Below, one piece after another: positions 9,733 through 19,478 of a stretch of DNA of 64,000 bases. Below the pieces are notes generated by a model. That model made no database searches, was not told where the DNA came from, and saw only the letters and a program-made list of their open reading frames with translations. The first letter of the stretch is position 1. Each line of letters opens with the position of its first letter. The position numbers were made by a program, and so were the translations under genes. Origin of the DNA: Symmachiella dynata (GTDB lineage: Bacteria > Planctomycetota > Planctomycetia > Planctomycetales > Planctomycetaceae); the NCBI RefSeq assembly GCF_007747995.1, contig NZ_CP036276.1, positions 62,001 to 126,000 on the forward strand. The letters are read 5' to 3'.

Positions 9733-12726
9733 TTACTTCTGCTGCGGCGTTCCCGGGATGTGGCGGGGGTGGGGATCGCCGGGTGGGGTGGCGCGTGTTA
9801 GGAATTCAAACAAGTCGGCCATTTCCTGTGGCTTGAGTTGAGACTCCAGGTTCTCTGGCATCATCGAGAGTTTGCTCACGATGCGTTCCTCAATCTGGTC
9901 GCGGGGGATGGTCTCCAGTTTGCCGCCTTGTACTTTGAGAACAATCCGCTGCGCGTTGTCCTCTACCACGAGACCTGTCACGACACGCCCTTTGGTCGTC
10001 ACAATGATCGTGGCCCGATAGGCGGCGCCGATCACCAAACTGGGGTCAAACACATTAGAGAGTAACTGCTCATAAGAAGCCCGACCGTTGACGGTGATGT
10101 CCGGGCCCAGGTCGGCCCCTTTGCCGTGAATCGTGTGACATTGGCCGCACAATTTGTGAAACACTTGCTGCCCGGCAGCAGCGTCGCCGGGTGTTTTGCG
10201 GAGAAATGTTCGCATTTGGGCCAGTACCTTTTCGCGATTGGGATCACGCTTGGTCCGCACCGTGCCCCAGACCGACCGCACCGATTTGACCAAATCCTTA
10301 TCTTTGCTGGCAAGCAGCTTGCGGACTTGGTTGACGTTGATTGCGTTGGCTGGGATTTTCTTTTCGTCGATAGCGGTGAGCAGCTTTTTGCTCCAGTGAC
10401 CACGGTCGGTGAGTCGTTCAATCGCATCGGGTTGCAGATCCGGTTCTAAGCCGGGATACGCTGCCAGAATCACGTCCGCCACGCCGGGATCTTGCATTTG
10501 CCCCAATGTGGCGATGATCGCAGCGCGAAACTTTTGCGCATGCTGTTCGGGATCGGTCAAGATTCCCTGTACAGTCGGCAGGATTGTCTTGTCGTTTTGC
10601 GAGGCAAGGACCTCCAACGCGCGGATACGTTCCGGCGTGGGTTGTTCGGCCGATTCAAAGAGTTGGCGGCAAATATCCAGCGATGCCTTATCACCCCAGG
10701 ACGCAGCCAAAATGACGGTATCAGCCTGCGGCGGCATTGCGTCGCCAGTGAGCAACGATTGCACCTGGGGTTCCAATATCGTGCGGAGTCGCGACAAGCG
10801 GTCGCCGGCCAATTCCCCGGTTTGAATCCGCTTGGCCAGCACAATCAAAGAATCATTGGGCGCGGCTTGGTCGCCGTCGGCAGCGATCAGGGTGCTATAG
10901 ATCTGTGCCGCCGATTCCGGGCCTCCTTGTTCGACGGCCAGCAGGCGATCCAATAGCCGCGGCAACAAGGCCATGATGTTTCGATCTTGCTGGAAATCAC
11001 GCTGCGTCAGCAACTCAATAAATTGCTGCGGATGTTCATCCAATCGGGGATGCAGGTTTTGCCAAACGATGTGTGGAATCAGTTGATCGTTGTCGCAATG
11101 CGATAGCACGTCCAACAGTACCGGCATCGTGTCGAGGTCGTCGATCTTCGGGGCGGCGATGGCCACTTGGAGTTGGACATCGGGTGAGTCGTCGCTGGCC
11201 AGTGCTGCGATCCGTTGGTCGATTTCGTCCGACACGTCGCCATAGTTTCCAGCAGCACGCACGCCCCATGCGCAGAAGGTGGCATCATCGTGATCCAACA
11301 GCCGGCGGTGGAATGGTTCTTCCAACGCCCCAGTGCCAATCAAGGCCCACAACGCGTGCAAACGGGTTTTTCGGGGTGCGTCGTTGTTGAGGCAAAGCTC
11401 CTGCAGCTTGCGGTTGGTGGTTGCGTCGTTTCGTTCCGCCAATAGTCGTTGCGCTACGCCACGAAAATAATCATTCGGTCCGCTTAACCGCTCGATCAAC
11501 TCATCTCCCGATTCGCTTGCCATGTCAAACGACTCGGCACGCGGGGTGTTGTTGTAACGAATGCGATATAATCTGCCTTTCAGGCGATCGACGCCCGGCG
11601 TGTCGCGGCGCGCGTCCTGATAGCAATGGTAGCGATCGTACCAGTCGAGGACATACAGGCAGCCGTCAGGCCCAGTTTTTTGTGCCACCGGCATGAACCA
11701 GACATCGTTGGCCGTGAGGAAATCGGGGCGCGGCGTGGCGAAATAGGTCGAGCCCTTCCGCTCCAGCACATCGACATTGAGACATCCGCCATGGATATTG
11801 CCCATGTACAAACGGTTGCGGTACTCCGGGGGATAGGCGTCGCTGTCGAAATAGTGAATCCCGCAGTAGGCCGCTTTTTGATGCTTGTGTTTGACAATCG
11901 ATTGCAGTTTCCAAGTGAAGGGCGGATAAGGGCCTCCTTGGCGATGGTAGTAACCGGTCTCGGTCAGATGCCACAGGTGGTCGATCACACACGCGCTGAT
12001 GAATGCGCTGCCTTCTTCATCCCAGGTAACGCCCCAGGGGTTGCTGGTCCCTTCGCAAAACAGTTCGAATTCGCGCGTCCGCGGATTGATGCGAAACAAC
12101 GCACAGGTGAAGTCGAATTCCTTGCCGTTTTGCCGCACATGACAGTGATTGAAGACGCCATTCAGGCCGTACAAATAACCGTCGGGGCCCCAAGTGAGTG
12201 AGTTGGGCAATTCGTGCGTGTCGTCGCGACCAAAGCCGGTGACGACGACCTCTGTCGTATCGGCTTTCAAGTCGCCGTCGGTATCGCGGAGGAATAGAAT
12301 ATCGGGCGCATTCGCCACCCAAACGCCGCCGTATCCCACCGCAATGCCCGAGGGAATGTTCAGCCCGTCGGCAAAGACCGTTGTTTTGTCGACGCGGCCG
12401 TCGCCATCGGTATCCTCTAAGACTTTGATGCGGTCGCGGCCCTTGCCGGGGGATGACCGTGGGTATTCCACGCTTTCGGTGATCCAAATCCGGCCCCGCT
12501 CGTCGAACGTCATCGCCACAGGGTTGATGATATCCGGTTCGGACGCCACCAGTTCGACCGTGAAGCCCTCGGGAACCGTCATCTTGGCAATCGCCTCTTG
12601 CGGCGAGAGCGGTGGCCCGGGGGGCTTGTCCTGGCGACGCGGAATGATCGGCGGCGCAGCCACAAGGGGAATTGCCAGTTGAGTGAGCGCGACCAAAAAC
12701 AGCAGTATCAACCTCACCGCGAGCAT
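9733..12726 (-). CDS. PVC-type haem-binding CxxCH protein (propeller, HEAT-like repeats, cytochrome c)
   Basis: The 997-residue product has a signal peptide (about residues 1-24). Residues about 45-390 match the membrane-bound dehydrogenase/beta-propeller region of planctomycete proteins (MTVPEGFTVELVASEPDI, then repeated DTDGDGRVD-like and GPDGYLYGLNG motifs). Residues about 400-830 are helical, HEAT-like. Residues about 845-985 are a cytochrome c domain with the haem motif CGQCH (C860, C863, H864) and a distal Met in SMMPENL. It acts in the periplasm, probably in electron transfer coupled to sugar or alcohol oxidation; the substrate is unknown. Large proteins of this design are characteristic of planctomycetes and verrucomicrobia. 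Confidence 0.93.
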   Translation of the reverse strand: MLAVRLILLFLVALTQLAIPLVAAPPIIPRRQDKPPGPPLSPQEAIAKMTVPEGFTVELVASEPDIINPVAMTFDERGRIWITESVEYPRSSPGKGRDRIKVLEDTDGDGRVDKTTVFADGLNIPSGIAVGYGGVWVANAPDILFLRDTDGDLKADTTEVVVTGFGRDDTHELPNSLTWGPDGYLYGLNGVFNHCHVRQNGKEFDFTCALFRINPRTREFELFCEGTSNPWGVTWDEEGSAFISACVIDHLWHLTETGYYHRQGGPYPPFTWKLQSIVKHKHQKAAYCGIHYFDSDAYPPEYRNRLYMGNIHGGCLNVDVLERKGSTYFATPRPDFLTANDVWFMPVAQKTGPDGCLYVLDWYDRYHCYQDARRDTPGVDRLKGRLYRIRYNNTPRAESFDMASESGDELIERLSGPNDYFRGVAQRLLAERNDATTNRKLQELCLNNDAPRKTRLHALWALIGTGALEEPFHRRLLDHDDATFCAWGVRAAGNYGDVSDEIDQRIAALASDDSPDVQLQVAIAAPKIDDLDTMPVLLDVLSHCDNDQLIPHIVWQNLHPRLDEHPQQFIELLTQRDFQQDRNIMALLPRLLDRLLAVEQGGPESAAQIYSTLIAADGDQAAPNDSLIVLAKRIQTGELAGDRLSRLRTILEPQVQSLLTGDAMPPQADTVILAASWGDKASLDICRQLFESAEQPTPERIRALEVLASQNDKTILPTVQGILTDPEQHAQKFRAAIIATLGQMQDPGVADVILAAYPGLEPDLQPDAIERLTDRGHWSKKLLTAIDEKKIPANAINVNQVRKLLASKDKDLVKSVRSVWGTVRTKRDPNREKVLAQMRTFLRKTPGDAAAGQQVFHKLCGQCHTIHGKGADLGPDITVNGRASYEQLLSNVFDPSLVIGAAYRATIIVTTKGRVVTGLVVEDNAQRIVLKVQGGKLETIPRDQIEERIVSKLSMMPENLESQLKPQEMADLFEFLTRATPPGDPHPRHIPGTPQQK

Positions 12727-12814
12727 ACGTTCACCTCAAAGATGTCTCATATTGTCTGTGTTGTCGTTTTTCAGTCGTCACGAATTGCTGAGGACCTCAC
12801 TTGGTCACACTCTG

Positions 12815-13588
12815 CTATTCAGCCTGTTCGCGAACCGCACTCAATCCGCCGGCCAACGCTTTTTGGTAGATCCACAGGTCGCCGCCAAACGCGATCATTT
12901 GAAAGCCTTGTTTGATCAGTGCGGTGGCGTTGTCCACACCCTCAGCCATGAAGCCGCCGATCTTGCCATGTTTGTGGGCGGCTTCGAGAACCCGGCTCAC
13001 GGCGGATTTGAATTGGGGGTGATCGAATTGCGCGGGAATTCCCAGTGAATTGGAAAGGTCGAAATGGCCGATCCACAAAACGTCGATGCCCGGTACGGCA
13101 GCGATCGCATCGGCATTCTCAACACCCGCCGCCGTTTCGATTTGCGCAATCAGTTGTTGTTGCGAATTGGCGCTGTTCATTTTTTCAACAATATCACCAC
13201 CTTGGTAGTCGTCGTGGGCGACGCCAAATGCAGCTCCGCGACGACCGGCGGGGGGATACTTCGAGCTGCGGACAATCAATTCCGCCTGTTCGGCCGTTTC
13301 CACCATCGGCACCATGACTCCCATCGCGCCCATATCAAAGATCCGTGCGATGAAGTGATATTCCGTGACCGGTACGCGGACAATCGGGACTGTTCCGTCA
13401 GGTGTCGTCGCCATCAACATGCGGATTGACTCGACGCTCCAACCGGTGTGCTCCATATCAAAGACAATAAATTCCGCCCCGGCAGCGGCAGCAATGCGAG
13501 CGATTCCGGTTGAGTTGAATTCAAAGACAAACGTGCCGAGCGAATAGTCGCCGGTGGCTAATTTCCGTTTCACAGGGTTCTCTTGCAT
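12815..13588 (-). CDS. HpcH/HpaI aldolase family protein
   Basis: The start is set at 13588 because GAAGGGAAG lies just upstream and the family normally begins there; the frame stays open 57 codons further. The 257-residue product is the usual length for 2,4-dihydroxyhept-2-ene-1,7-dioate aldolases. Family motifs seen are FVFDMEHTGW, PIVRVPV, MGVMVPMVET, PPAGRRG, and IETAAGVENADAIAAVPGID with LWIGHFDLSNSLG. These class II metal-dependent aldolases cleave 2-keto-3-deoxy acids to pyruvate and an aldehyde; the true substrate may be a keto-deoxy sugar acid. The gene diverges from the DUF1593 gene at 13853. Confidence 0.9.
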   Translation of the reverse strand: MQENPVKRKLATGDYSLGTFVFEFNSTGIARIAAAAGAEFIVFDMEHTGWSVESIRMLMATTPDGTVPIVRVPVTEYHFIARIFDMGAMGVMVPMVETAEQAELIVRSSKYPPAGRRGAAFGVAHDDYQGGDIVEKMNSANSQQQLIAQIETAAGVENADAIAAVPGIDVLWIGHFDLSNSLGIPAQFDHPQFKSAVSRVLEAAHKHGKIGGFMAEGVDNATALIKQGFQMIAFGGDLWIYQKALAGGLSAVREQAE

Positions 13589-13852
13589 GATCTTCCCTTC
13601 ATTCGGAACTCGCAGTCCCGATCTGTGTGAGTGATTGGCACGATGTGTTTTTGCCACCGGAGCGATGGCGAGGAGACGTTGCCATCGAGGAAAAAAATCT
13701 CGCTCAGAAATGTCATCTACGAATCTGGTGGCACAGGTCGCAATCCTCGATAATACCATCTAAATTATTGATCAAACACCGATGGATCACAAGCAGCAAC
13801 TGCTGTGGGTCTCTTGGACTTTCCTGCTCGGTTACTCTTAGAGGTTACAGAA

Positions 13853-15193
13853 ATGAACAAATGTGGAGCCTTGGTTCTTGCGACCATCCTAGTTTTCCTG
13901 GCTGTCACGGTGCCTGCTTCAGCGGCAGATGCCACCGGGCGTCCACGGGTGATAGTGACGACAGACGGTGAAGTGGACGATCGCTGCTCGATGAACCGCT
14001 TCTTGTTGTACGCCAATGATTGGGATATCCGCGGGTTAATTCATTCCAGTTCGAAACATCACTGGAAAGGCAATGCGCAAGACCCCGGCCACAGGTGGAA
14101 TGACGTCTCTTGGTTGGACAAGCAACTCGCCGCTTATGAAGCAGTTTATCCCCAGCTCAAACAACACGCACCGGGCTATCCCACGGCTGATGAGCTACGG
14201 AGCCAAGTGTTTGTGGGCAATATCGAACTCGAAGGGGATATGCGCGAAGCGACACCGGGATCGAATCGTATTGTCGAAGTCCTGCTGGAAAAGGACCCCT
14301 CGCCCGTATGGCTGCAGGCCTGGGGAGGTGCCAATACAATTGCCCGCGCGCTGAAGACGATTGAAGAAAAGTATCCCAACCGCGTCGAAGAGGTTTCAGC
14401 CAAGGCCAAAATCTTCTTGATCACACATCAAGACAACACGTATGACACGTACATCCGCAAACAATGGCCGAACGTGGAAGTCTTGCTCAGCAATTACCCT
14501 TCCTTCGGCGCCATTGCCTATGGCTGGGGCAAACTTCTGCCGAAGGACGAAAAAAAATATTTCGGACGCGTTTGGATGCGAGAAAACCTTTTAAAAAAAC
14601 ATGGCCCATTGTTGGATCTGTACGAACACAAGGAACTCCGCTTTCGCTCCGAAGGAGATTCCCCCGCATTTTTGCATGTGATCAACACCGGTCTGCGTAG
14701 TGATGAGCATCCCACGTATGGCGGTTGGGGCGGCCGCTTCTATCAAGCCAAGCCGCATTTGTGGAGGTCCGTGGATGGCAAGCAACCGGGACCGCATTCG
14801 ATCAGTCGTTGGGCAATCGATTTTCAAAACGATTGGGCTGCGCGGGCCGATTGGTGTGTGAAAGACTACGAACAAGCCAACCATCATCCGGTTGTCACCC
14901 TTCGGAACGAGCAGGATATCACAGCCTCACCGGGAGCGAACATCGTGCTCGAGGCAGAAGCCAGCGACCCCGATGGGAACACGCTGCAGTACCAGTGGTG
15001 GCCGTATCAGGAAGCGGGCACGTATCCGGAGTCGCTGACGATTGAAAATGCCGAGGCGCCGCGCGCGACGTTTCGCGTACCCGACGATGCCCAACCGGGG
15101 CAAACCATGCACCTGGTTTGCACGGTGAGCGACAACGGCACTCCGCCCTTGAAGAAGCATCGACGCGTGATTGTGACCTGCGGACCAGAATGA
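13853..15193 (+). CDS. DUF1593 (Sde182-like, nucleoside-hydrolase fold) secreted protein
   Basis: The start at 13853 is supported by GAGG 8 bases upstream and by a good signal peptide (residues 1-23, ending PASA). The mature protein opens with PRVIVTTDGEVDDRCSMNRF, the aspartate-rich metal-binding motif of the inosine/uridine nucleoside hydrolase fold in its DUF1593 form. The C-terminal 110 residues form a beta-sandwich (GANIVLEAEASDPDGNTLQY) like the Sde182 C-terminal or PKD-like domain. It probably hydrolyses a glycosidic bond of a plant or algal polymer fragment, consistent with the pectate lyase gene that follows convergently. The precise substrate is unknown. Confidence 0.88.
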   Translation: MNKCGALVLATILVFLAVTVPASAADATGRPRVIVTTDGEVDDRCSMNRFLLYANDWDIRGLIHSSSKHHWKGNAQDPGHRWNDVSWLDKQLAAYEAVYPQLKQHAPGYPTADELRSQVFVGNIELEGDMREATPGSNRIVEVLLEKDPSPVWLQAWGGANTIARALKTIEEKYPNRVEEVSAKAKIFLITHQDNTYDTYIRKQWPNVEVLLSNYPSFGAIAYGWGKLLPKDEKKYFGRVWMRENLLKKHGPLLDLYEHKELRFRSEGDSPAFLHVINTGLRSDEHPTYGGWGGRFYQAKPHLWRSVDGKQPGPHSISRWAIDFQNDWAARADWCVKDYEQANHHPVVTLRNEQDITASPGANIVLEAEASDPDGNTLQYQWWPYQEAGTYPESLTIENAEAPRATFRVPDDAQPGQTMHLVCTVSDNGTPPLKKHRRVIVTCGPE

Positions 15194-15218
15194 GGTGACA
15201 TCCGCGGGATGTTGCGCC

Positions 15219-16409
15219 TTATGGGCTCACCGGTGTGGAGATCCGTGCCTTCCAGGCGGGGTAAACATCCGTTTTCAAATGCACCGGCCAATTGCCGTAC
15301 CAGCCATAGCCAACGCGGCGTTCGAGTTTGACGTCGGCCAGGCGATAGACTTTGATGCCGTCGCGATTACAGAAAAAGGGCCGGTTGGTTTCGATTTCGT
15401 AGAAACGGGTCCAAATCGGTGGTGCTTGTGGGTCCTGGACTTCGATCCGATCGATCTTGGCGGTAAAGCCTTCAAAACGGACCGGCGTGATCGGAACGGT
15501 CTTGATTCGTAGCCCTTCGATTTTGGATGCTTCAAACCAAGCCATTGCACTCTCGACAGCTTCGATGACTTCCGGGGACGGGTGGGGCAATTCCATCAAA
15601 AACCGGACCACGCCTGTGCTTTCTTGGGGCGTGATCGATGGGAGTTCGTAAGTTCGTGCGCGGACGGGTGCGAATGTGACATGGTCGTGCTGCTGACACC
15701 AGGCAGTTTTACGGCCATTGACTTCAATCTGGCATTTCAAGGTCGCGTCGATTGCCTGTTCCAGCGAGCGGTCCAACCGAGCGCGCAGTGGGAGGTCTAG
15801 CCATGCAAAGTCCGCGCTGCCGTTGCGGATTTTTAGCAGCAACCTCATCACTCCCACCATCACGTCGTCATTGAAGGTGATGGCATCGACATCCTTGCCC
15901 CGCCACCCGCCGGTCGGCCGTTGTTCTCGGAGAAGATAGTCCAAACCCTTCACCGCTGCCTCGCGATAGCGCGGCAGTCCGGTGGCTTGATAGACCCGGG
16001 CTAGGTACTCGATTTGTGGGTACGTGTTGCGGTTGTCAAACGTACTGCGGCCGAGAGAGCCTTTGCGGATTTTGCGGATTTCCTCAACATCGATCTCGGC
16101 CAGCCAATCCAAGTTAGCGGGCCATCCGCCATCGGCGTTTTGATATCGCAACAGGTTTTCCGCGATATGCACGATTTGCTCGGGGCGATACCGTTGGTCA
16201 TTCCGGCCACGACCATCCTTCATTTGCCAGTGGTGAATGCTGTCTCTGAACAGGGACAAATCGATCGGCTCGTAGGTCCCCTGAAGAGCCTGTTGCAGTT
16301 TGGTGTCGGCTTCGTCAGCCCGGCAGGCGACATGGTTCATGACCGTACCGACCACGCAGACTGCGAGTACAATCGCACTCTGTCGATACCCTTTGAAATC
16401 AGGCCACAT
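15219..16409 (-). CDS. pectate lyase, PL10 family
   Basis: The 396-residue product begins with a hydrophobic segment (about residues 10-30) that is probably a signal peptide. The family-10 polysaccharide-lyase signatures are clear: LLRYQNADGGWPANLDW, RSTFDNRNTYPQIEYLARVY, GLDYLLREQRPTGGW, DAITFNDDVMVGVMRLL and WCQQHDHVTFAPVRARTYEL. These all-alpha enzymes cleave polygalacturonate by beta-elimination. The gene converges with the DUF1593 gene, separated by 25 bases. Export and polygalacturonate as substrate follow from the family; planctomycetes commonly use algal and plant polysaccharides. Confidence 0.9.
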   Translation of the reverse strand: MWPDFKGYRQSAIVLAVCVVGTVMNHVACRADEADTKLQQALQGTYEPIDLSLFRDSIHHWQMKDGRGRNDQRYRPEQIVHIAENLLRYQNADGGWPANLDWLAEIDVEEIRKIRKGSLGRSTFDNRNTYPQIEYLARVYQATGLPRYREAAVKGLDYLLREQRPTGGWRGKDVDAITFNDDVMVGVMRLLLKIRNGSADFAWLDLPLRARLDRSLEQAIDATLKCQIEVNGRKTAWCQQHDHVTFAPVRARTYELPSITPQESTGVVRFLMELPHPSPEVIEAVESAMAWFEASKIEGLRIKTVPITPVRFEGFTAKIDRIEVQDPQAPPIWTRFYEIETNRPFFCNRDGIKVYRLADVKLERRVGYGWYGNWPVHLKTDVYPAWKARISTPVSP

Positions 16410-16487
16410 GCCTCGTCTCCTTCGTTTTTTGCGTCAATCTTGTGGGCAATCGTCCGGTTTCAGAAATTTCCTGGGCGCGTTGTCCGG

Positions 16488-16600
16488 TAGGGATCGCACG
16501 CTGCGACCGCAAGCGGTCGGTTTGGGGATTTTGAGAGTCACGCCAGAATATCTGTGTTTGATCGGTGTTCAATCTGTGGCTAAAAAAATGGCCATCTTTG
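16488..16600. repeat. dispersed repeat, family C (copy 1), in the gap 16410-16800
   Basis: The element has a perfect hairpin (CGACCGC / GCGGTCG around AA) followed by a conserved tail that runs through TTTGGGGATTTTG and AATCTGTGGCTAA. The same block, reverse-complemented, occurs at 29651-29757, and its hairpin part alone at 22262-22300. The remainder of this 391-base gap shows no gene. The role is unknown. Confidence 0.65.
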
Positions 16601-16800
16601 GTTGAGGATCCGCTGTATTGCAATCTTAGTCGGTTCGTGAAAGGCTCACTATGCCTGCGGAAAAATCGTCGAGGAACCCATGACGCTCTTTCCAGGCTTT
16701 GAGGCGGGTGGTTAAGATACTGTCGGTGTCCGGGCTTGCCGGAACTGCCGAAGGAATGCGACCCGGACGTCCGATTTCCATCAAAACAGACGAGAACAAC

Positions 16801-17487
16801 ATGCGCACCAGCCATCGAATTCTCGCCGCGATTTTTATTGGCGGCGGATTACTCTTTGCCACGATTTACGCGAGACAACAACCGATGCCTGAATCAAACA
16901 AACCGGAACCGACCCCTCAAACCGATGCCGTCGAACCGGCGGGTCCCGCTGCGACGGAAGTTGCGACTTTCGGCGCCGGCTGTTTTTGGTGTACCGAAGG
17001 GGTGTTTCTGCAATTGAAGGGGGTCCAGTCGGTGGTCTCCGGCTACACGGGCGGTCAGGTGCCCAATCCGACCTACGAGCAAATCTGCACCGGCAGAACT
17101 GGACATGCGGAGGTGGTGCAGATAACGTTCGACCCGTCCGTGGTCACGTTTGCCGATTTGCTAAAAGTCTTTTGGCAAACCCACGACCCGACAACGCTGA
17201 ACCGTCAAGGCAACGATACCGGCACGCAATATCGTTCGGCAATTTTCTATCACAGCCCAGAGCAACAACAACAGGCGGAAGCGTACAAAAAACAGCTCGA
17301 TGAATCGGGGGCATTTGCAAACCCGATCGTCACCGAAATCGTGGCTGCTCAGGAGTTTTTCCCGGCCGAGGATTATCATCAAAACTACTATGATCTCAAC
17401 GAGCAACAGCCGTACTGCCAATTCGTAATCCGACCGAAGATCGAAAAACTCAAGAAAGAGTTTCAGGACAAATTGAAAACCAATTAG
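16801..17487 (+). CDS. msrA: exported peptide-methionine (S)-S-oxide reductase MsrA
   Basis: The start is placed at 16801, where a hydrophobic N-terminal segment (residues 6-23) gives a signal anchor, rather than at the first in-frame ATG 34 codons upstream. The catalytic motif GAGCFWCTEG puts the nucleophile at Cys61; further family motifs are GYTGGQVPNPTYEQ, TGHAEVVQ, FWQTHDPTTLNRQGNDTGTQYRS and YHQNYYDLN. The enzyme reduces methionine-S-sulfoxide in proteins using thioredoxin-type donors. The 228-residue length includes about 50 residues of leader and linker before the MsrA domain, implying repair of oxidised proteins outside the cytoplasm. Confidence 0.94.
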   Translation: MRTSHRILAAIFIGGGLLFATIYARQQPMPESNKPEPTPQTDAVEPAGPAATEVATFGAGCFWCTEGVFLQLKGVQSVVSGYTGGQVPNPTYEQICTGRTGHAEVVQITFDPSVVTFADLLKVFWQTHDPTTLNRQGNDTGTQYRSAIFYHSPEQQQQAEAYKKQLDESGAFANPIVTEIVAAQEFFPAEDYHQNYYDLNEQQPYCQFVIRPKIEKLKKEFQDKLKTN

Positions 17488-17630
17488 CAACAGGTTCCCT
17501 GTGGGGGATATCCAGGCTGCGGTCAATTCTGTTCCCTGTGGCCGATGCCCCCTGCACGATTCGTCCCGACATTCCCAACCTCGACCCGCTCTGATTTTTC
17601 TACCGTGCTGACTAGGAATGACTCAACGTT

Positions 17631-18896
17631 ATGCAGAACCTCCGAACGATTTTCGCCGTCGCTTCGCTTCTATGGATTCCCACTGTCGCGATGGCGGATT
17701 CGGCCATCAAACCGTCTCCGCAATTACCCGCGACGATGCCGTGGGACTTGGAAGCGCTCAGTCAGCCGCCTAGCTTTGAATGGGTTGATGAGCAGAGTCC
17801 CGTGCGGTCGTTGTTTTATGCCGGTGAACCGTACGGCGGCCAACCGACGCGGGTCTTCGCTTCTTACGCCACACCCGGCACGCTGGCGGGCGATTCGTCG
17901 CTCGACAAAAACCTGCCCGCTGTGGTGTTGCTGCACGGTGGGGGTGGAACGGCGTTCAAAGAATGGGCGGAACTGTGGGCCAAGCGGGGTTATGCCGCGA
18001 TCGCAATGGACTTAGCCGGGCATCGGCCGGTTGAAGGAAAAAATCCGCACGATGGTCGCAATCGCACACGTCTGGATGATGGCGGACCGAATCAAGGGGA
18101 TGAAGAAAAGTTCGGCAGCATCGACAAGCCGGCCAAGGAGCAATGGCCTTACCATGCGGTTGCCAACGCGATCCGCGCGCATTCGTTGATTCGCAGCTTT
18201 TCCGGCGTTGATCCCCAGCGCACAGCTGTCACGGGAATCAGTTGGGGCGGATACCTGACCTGCATTGTGTCAGGCGTCGACAACCGCTTCAAAGCTGCTG
18301 TCCCCGTCTATGGCTGCGGATTTCTACAAGAGAACAGTGCCTGGGTCCCGCGTATGGCAAAGATGGAACCGAAGCAACGCGAGCGTTGGGTGCAACTCTG
18401 GGATCCTTCAAAATACTTGCCGGCCGTCTCGATGCCGATCCTGTTCGTCAACGGCACCAATGACTTCGCCTATCCGCTGGATAGCTACATGAAGAGTTTC
18501 GACGTCGTCCCCAGCCCCAAGCAATTGCGCGTCACCGTGAACATGCCGCACGGCCATCCCCCCGGTTGGGCTCCGCAGGAAATTGGTCTGTTTGTGGATC
18601 AGCACCTGCGCGGCGCCGATCCGCTCCCGAAGCTCGACATGCTGATGGTCAAAGACGGCCAAGCATCGCTCCGCTGGCAAGGCCCCAAAAAGATTACCAA
18701 GGCAGAGCTGCATTACACGACCGACACCGTGGAAATCAACAAGCGGAAGTGGAAATCGATTCCCGCGAAGATTGAAGGGCAACAGGTCGTGGCCACAGCT
18801 CCTCCGGAAAACGCGACGGTTTGGTTTTTCACAGTGCAGGATGAGCGCGGCGCCGTCGTCAGCAGTCGCGTGACTTTTTCGGGTGAGAGCCCGTAG
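17631..18896 (+). CDS. secreted alpha/beta hydrolase (acetyl-xylan-esterase/dienelactone-hydrolase type)
   Basis: The 421-residue product has a signal peptide (residues 1-22). The nucleophile elbow GISWGG places Ser204; the acid is probably Asp278 (NGTNDF) and the base His307 or His309 (MPHGH). The oxyanion region is LLHGGGG near residue 101. A C-terminal domain of about 90 residues (beta-rich, KAELHYTTDTVEINKRKW) follows the hydrolase and is seen in planctomycete relatives. Ester hydrolysis on decorated polysaccharides is a reasonable inference. The SMI1 gene follows closely and may share its transcript. Confidence 0.88.
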   Translation: MQNLRTIFAVASLLWIPTVAMADSAIKPSPQLPATMPWDLEALSQPPSFEWVDEQSPVRSLFYAGEPYGGQPTRVFASYATPGTLAGDSSLDKNLPAVVLLHGGGGTAFKEWAELWAKRGYAAIAMDLAGHRPVEGKNPHDGRNRTRLDDGGPNQGDEEKFGSIDKPAKEQWPYHAVANAIRAHSLIRSFSGVDPQRTAVTGISWGGYLTCIVSGVDNRFKAAVPVYGCGFLQENSAWVPRMAKMEPKQRERWVQLWDPSKYLPAVSMPILFVNGTNDFAYPLDSYMKSFDVVPSPKQLRVTVNMPHGHPPGWAPQEIGLFVDQHLRGADPLPKLDMLMVKDGQASLRWQGPKKITKAELHYTTDTVEINKRKWKSIPAKIEGQQVVATAPPENATVWFFTVQDERGAVVSSRVTFSGESP

Positions 18897-18912
18897 GTTT
18901 GGTGTAATTGGC

Positions 18913-19473
18913 ATGAGCAACAAATACGACGATGCGATGAAACGGCTAGAGGCGGGTTTTCTATTGAGGTCGTCGCGTCGAAGCAAAAAACGCGGCACTT
19001 GTCAAAGATACGATAGTGCTCTTCCGTTAACAGAACACGACTTGCTGCAATTAGAAACTATCCTTCCTGATCCGATTCCAGACGGTTATCGGCATTTCCT
19101 GCAATTTTATGGCGATGCCTGTTGGCGATCGAGGCAATGGAAATGCCTGCTCATTGATGAGCCGGACATCACCTTGAACGTGTCTTATTTTTTTGGAATT
19201 CGCGAGAATAGCTGTTATCCATTACGGCCTGAATATGAAAACAATGTTGTTCAGCACGATATGCTGCCACGGCTATTGCCAATTGCCCAGGGCGACGGAG
19301 GGACGTACTGTATTTCTTTGAGCGGTGATGACCGAGGACAAGTATTTAGTTGGCATACCGACGACGTCGGTCAAGAGGTGCTGGATGGTGAAACTGTCGT
19401 GATTTCAGACGGGACGTGTTTTGTAGCGTATTCGTTTGATGAATTCCTGCACCAGATTTACCTTATAGATTGA
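18913..19473 (+). CDS. SMI1/KNR4 family protein (possible orphan immunity protein)
   Basis: The frame is open from 18883, overlapping the hydrolase stop, but the ATG at 18913 gives a better-looking N-terminus; no clear ribosome binding site settles it. The 186-residue product shows the SMI1/KNR4 pattern: EHDLLQLETILPDPIPDGYRHFLQFYGDA, later LLPIAQGDGGTYCISLSGDDRGQVFSW and a C-terminal SFDEFLHQIYL. In bacteria this superfamily is best known as immunity proteins for polymorphic contact-dependent toxins. A fragment of a YD/RHS repeat lies directly downstream (19479-19599), which supports the toxin-immunity reading. No intact toxin is present. Confidence 0.85.
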   Translation: MSNKYDDAMKRLEAGFLLRSSRRSKKRGTCQRYDSALPLTEHDLLQLETILPDPIPDGYRHFLQFYGDACWRSRQWKCLLIDEPDITLNVSYFFGIRENSCYPLRPEYENNVVQHDMLPRLLPIAQGDGGTYCISLSGDDRGQVFSWHTDDVGQEVLDGETVVISDGTCFVAYSFDEFLHQIYLID

Positions 19474-19478
19474 CGCTA